A DNA stretch of 7,056 nucleotides from positions 1 through 7,056 of the forward strand of contig JAFAZM010000175.1 in the NCBI GenBank assembly GCA_019239785.1, read 5' to 3'. Made by a program: the position numbers and the translations under genes. The DNA comes from Sphingomonadaceae bacterium. Lineage in GTDB: Bacteria; Pseudomonadota; Alphaproteobacteria; Sphingomonadales; Sphingomonadaceae. The notes under the pieces are model-generated. The model did no database searches. It was given only the letters and a program-made list of their open reading frames with translations, and was not told where the DNA came from. Positions 5,637 to 7,056 of the stretch are shown piece by piece; positions within the stretch are counted from its first letter, which is position 1, and each line of letters opens with the position of its first letter.

Positions 5637-5710
5637 TGGAGCGGGTAGCGGGAATCGAACCCGCGTCACAAGCTTGGAAGGCTAGTGCTCTACCATTGAG
5701 CTATACCCGC
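5637..5710 (-). tRNA. tRNA-Gly (anticodon UCC) with encoded CCA
   Basis: Read on the minus strand, the cloverleaf is complete at 74 bases. The acceptor arm is GCGGGTA with TACCCGC; the D arm is GCTC-AATGGTA-GAGC; the anticodon loop is CTTCCAA with TCC at 5676-5678; the variable loop has four bases; the T arm is GCGGG-TTCGATT-CCCGC. A T discriminator and CCA follow. It reads GGA and GGG codons. The anticodon stem (CTAGC with GCTTG) contains one U-U mismatch at its second pair. The gene sits 58 bases after the dipeptidase stop and 86 bases before DUF3592. Only weak hairpins are seen downstream: CGCCAA/TTGGCG at 5594-5629 with a 24-base loop, and CGGGC/GCCCG at 5578-5595. Confidence 0.96.
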
Positions 5711-5721
5711 CTGGCCGCCGC

Positions 5722-5750
5722 GCTTGGCACAGGCGCGGCGGGATCGTCAA
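5722..5750 (-). promoter_or_regulatory. Candidate promoter for the tRNA-Gly gene
   Basis: On the minus strand TTGACG (5745-5750) matches a sigma-70 -35 box. A 17-base spacer leads to CCAAGC (5722-5727), a poor -10 box. The position would place the transcript start about 5 bases before the tRNA 5' end, which fits. The weak -10 keeps confidence low. Confidence 0.35.
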
Positions 5751-5768
5751 CGTTCGGCCGTCGAAAGC

Positions 5769-7052
5769 TCAGTGGGCCGGCGGCGCAGGCGGACCGTCGA
5801 GCGCCTCGATCGTGGCGTTGAGCGGCGGCTCGTTGCGCATCGAGGCCGCGACCTGCTCGGCCCGTTCCAGCGCCCGCAGCAGATTGCCGCCGGCCAATTT
5901 GGCGAGGTCGGCGTCGCTCCACCCGCGGCGGGCCAGCTCGGCGAACAAGGCCGGGTAGAGGTCCACGCCCTCCAGGCCCTGCGGATGAGCGCCGTCCATG
6001 CCGTCGAAATCGGAGCCGATGCCGATATGGTCGACGCCGGCGACCTGGCGGATATGGTCGGCATGGTCGGCGACGTCGGCGATCGTCGCCGGCGGCTCGG
6101 GATGCGCCGCGACCCAGGCGGCAAGCTCGGTCCGGCGCCGGTCCGGATCGCCGGGATAGAGGCTCTTCAGCCGCGCCGTCTCGGCCGCGCGCTCGGCGAC
6201 GTTGGCGCGGACCCGCTCCGAGACGAAGGGCGGATAGAAATTGACCATCGCCACGCCGCCGTTCGCAGGCAGCAGCCGCAGCACGTCGTCGGGCACGTCG
6301 CGCGGATGGCCGGTCACCGCCCGCGCGCTCGAATGGGAGAAGATCACCGGCGCCGCCGAGGCGGCGATCGCCTGGCGCATCGTCTCCGCCGAGACGTGGC
6401 TGAGGTCGACGAGCATGCCGAGCCGGTTCATCTCGTGGACGATCGCGAGGCCGAAGCGGGTGAGGCCGTGATGGCGCGGATCGTCGGTGGCGCTGTCGGC
6501 GAAGTCGTTGTTCGAAGAATGGGTCAGGGTCATGTAGCGGACGCCGAGCGTGTAGAACTGGCGCAGGGCCGCCGGCGAATTGCCGATCTGGTGGCCGCCC
6601 TCGACCCCGATCAGGGAGGCGATGCGGCCGGCGCGCTCGATCCGACGGATGTCGGCGGCGCTGCCCGCGAGTTCCAGCGCCTGCGGATAGCGGGCGACCA
6701 TCCGGTGGACGACGTCGATCTGCTCGAGCGTGGTCTGGATTGCGGCCGGCCCGGTCAGGCTGGTCGGAATCCAGACCGACCAGAATTGCCCGCCGACATG
6801 GCCGCGCCGCATCCGCGGCAGGTCGGTCTGCAGCGGATGGGTGCCGTGCGACGTATCGGCCTCGAGGTCTAGCGGGTCCCGCCAGTCGGCGAACTTCTCC
6901 CTGATCTCCCAGGGCAGATCATTATGGCCGTCGATGATCGGCGTCTGGCGCAGCACGCGCTCGACGCGCTGGGCGATCGGATCCGGCGCCTGCGCCAGGG
7001 CTGGCGCGGCAATGACGAGGGCGGCGAGGGCGAGCGCGGGGTGGAGCTTCAT
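5769..7052 (-). CDS. Exported membrane dipeptidase, peptidase family M19
   Basis: The product has 427 residues. It is a zinc-dependent dipeptidase of the renal dipeptidase family, which hydrolyses dipeptides, including D-residue-containing ones in some members. An N-terminal signal peptide is clear: Lys2, a hydrophobic core, and a cleavage site near ALA-QA (20/21) or AQA-P (22/23), so it acts in the periplasm or outside. The metal and catalytic residues known from the human enzyme are all present at matching spacing: His43 and Asp45 in DGHND, Glu151 in VEGGH, His219 in VDLSHVS, His240 in FSHSSARAV, Arg251, and Asp348 in GIGSDFDG. The two histidines are 21 residues apart and Arg251 is 11 after His240, as in the human protein. 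The C-terminal tail is Pro/Ala-rich. The ATG is 4 bases from the window edge, so its ribosome binding site and any operon partner upstream cannot be seen. A role in peptidoglycan or nutrient peptide turnover is plausible but not shown. Confidence 0.93.
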   Translation of the reverse strand: MKLHPALALAALVIAAPALAQAPDPIAQRVERVLRQTPIIDGHNDLPWEIREKFADWRDPLDLEADTSHGTHPLQTDLPRMRRGHVGGQFWSVWIPTSLTGPAAIQTTLEQIDVVHRMVARYPQALELAGSAADIRRIERAGRIASLIGVEGGHQIGNSPAALRQFYTLGVRYMTLTHSSNNDFADSATDDPRHHGLTRFGLAIVHEMNRLGMLVDLSHVSAETMRQAIAASAAPVIFSHSSARAVTGHPRDVPDDVLRLLPANGGVAMVNFYPPFVSERVRANVAERAAETARLKSLYPGDPDRRRTELAAWVAAHPEPPATIADVADHADHIRQVAGVDHIGIGSDFDGMDGAHPQGLEGVDLYPALFAELARRGWSDADLAKLAGGNLLRALERAEQVAASMRNEPPLNATIEALDGPPAPPAH

Positions 7053-7056
7053 GGCG

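Noticed and set aside
5600..5821. 73-codon plus-strand ORF reading RVAGIEPASQAWKASALPLS
   Set aside because: This is the familiar spurious peptide from reading the reverse strand of tRNA-Gly, often misannotated as a protein.
5724..6872. Long plus-strand ORF (382 codons) opposite the dipeptidase
   Set aside because: Antisense shadow of a gene with all M19 metal ligands; the composition is of the usual Arg/Asp/His-rich shadow type.

Overview
The window is G+C-rich chromosomal DNA, roughly two thirds G+C by eye. I think it comes from an alphaproteobacterium, most likely a sphingomonad. This rests on codon choice, the kinds of proteins present (tandem PilZ, large ICMT-like methyltransferase, secreted M19 dipeptidase) and the palindromic repeats in the gaps. 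No 16S or other firm taxonomic marker is present, so the assignment is an inference.

Layout, left to right. (1) Positions 1-590, plus strand: the C-terminal end of a secreted protein with two tandem PPC-like beta domains. (2) 600-738: a 139-bp structured inverted-repeat element filling the convergent gap. (3) 742-2073, minus: a polytopic membrane protein with an isoprenylcysteine-methyltransferase-like C-terminal core. (4) 2074-2332: a gap with a small hairpin and a possible 42-codon ORF on the minus strand. (5) 2333-2962, plus: a tandem PilZ (c-di-GMP receptor type) protein. (6) 3014-3099: a perfect 28-bp inverted repeat in the second convergent gap, each arm matching the dRS3-type palindrome. 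(7) 3110-4627, minus: a TIR protein with one membrane segment and a C-terminal domain resembling an alpha/alpha toroid. Its N-terminus can only be completed from a CTG start. (8) 4699-4737: an 18-bp-stem hairpin. (9) 4744-5550, minus: a DUF3592-type membrane protein. (10) 5637-5710, minus: tRNA-Gly(UCC) with encoded CCA. (11) 5769-7052, minus: a complete exported M19 membrane dipeptidase.

The genes do not form one pathway. From the dipeptidase to the TIR gene everything runs on the minus strand, but hairpins and a tRNA separate them, so one long operon is unlikely. Both convergent gene ends are occupied by palindromic repeats that probably also act as bidirectional terminators.

The most novel item is the TIR-membrane-toroid protein. 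Its predicted topology puts an NADase-type domain in the cytoplasm and a helical, terpene-cyclase-like domain in the periplasm, like a one-protein transmembrane receptor. No neighbouring defence genes support an immune role, so function is open.
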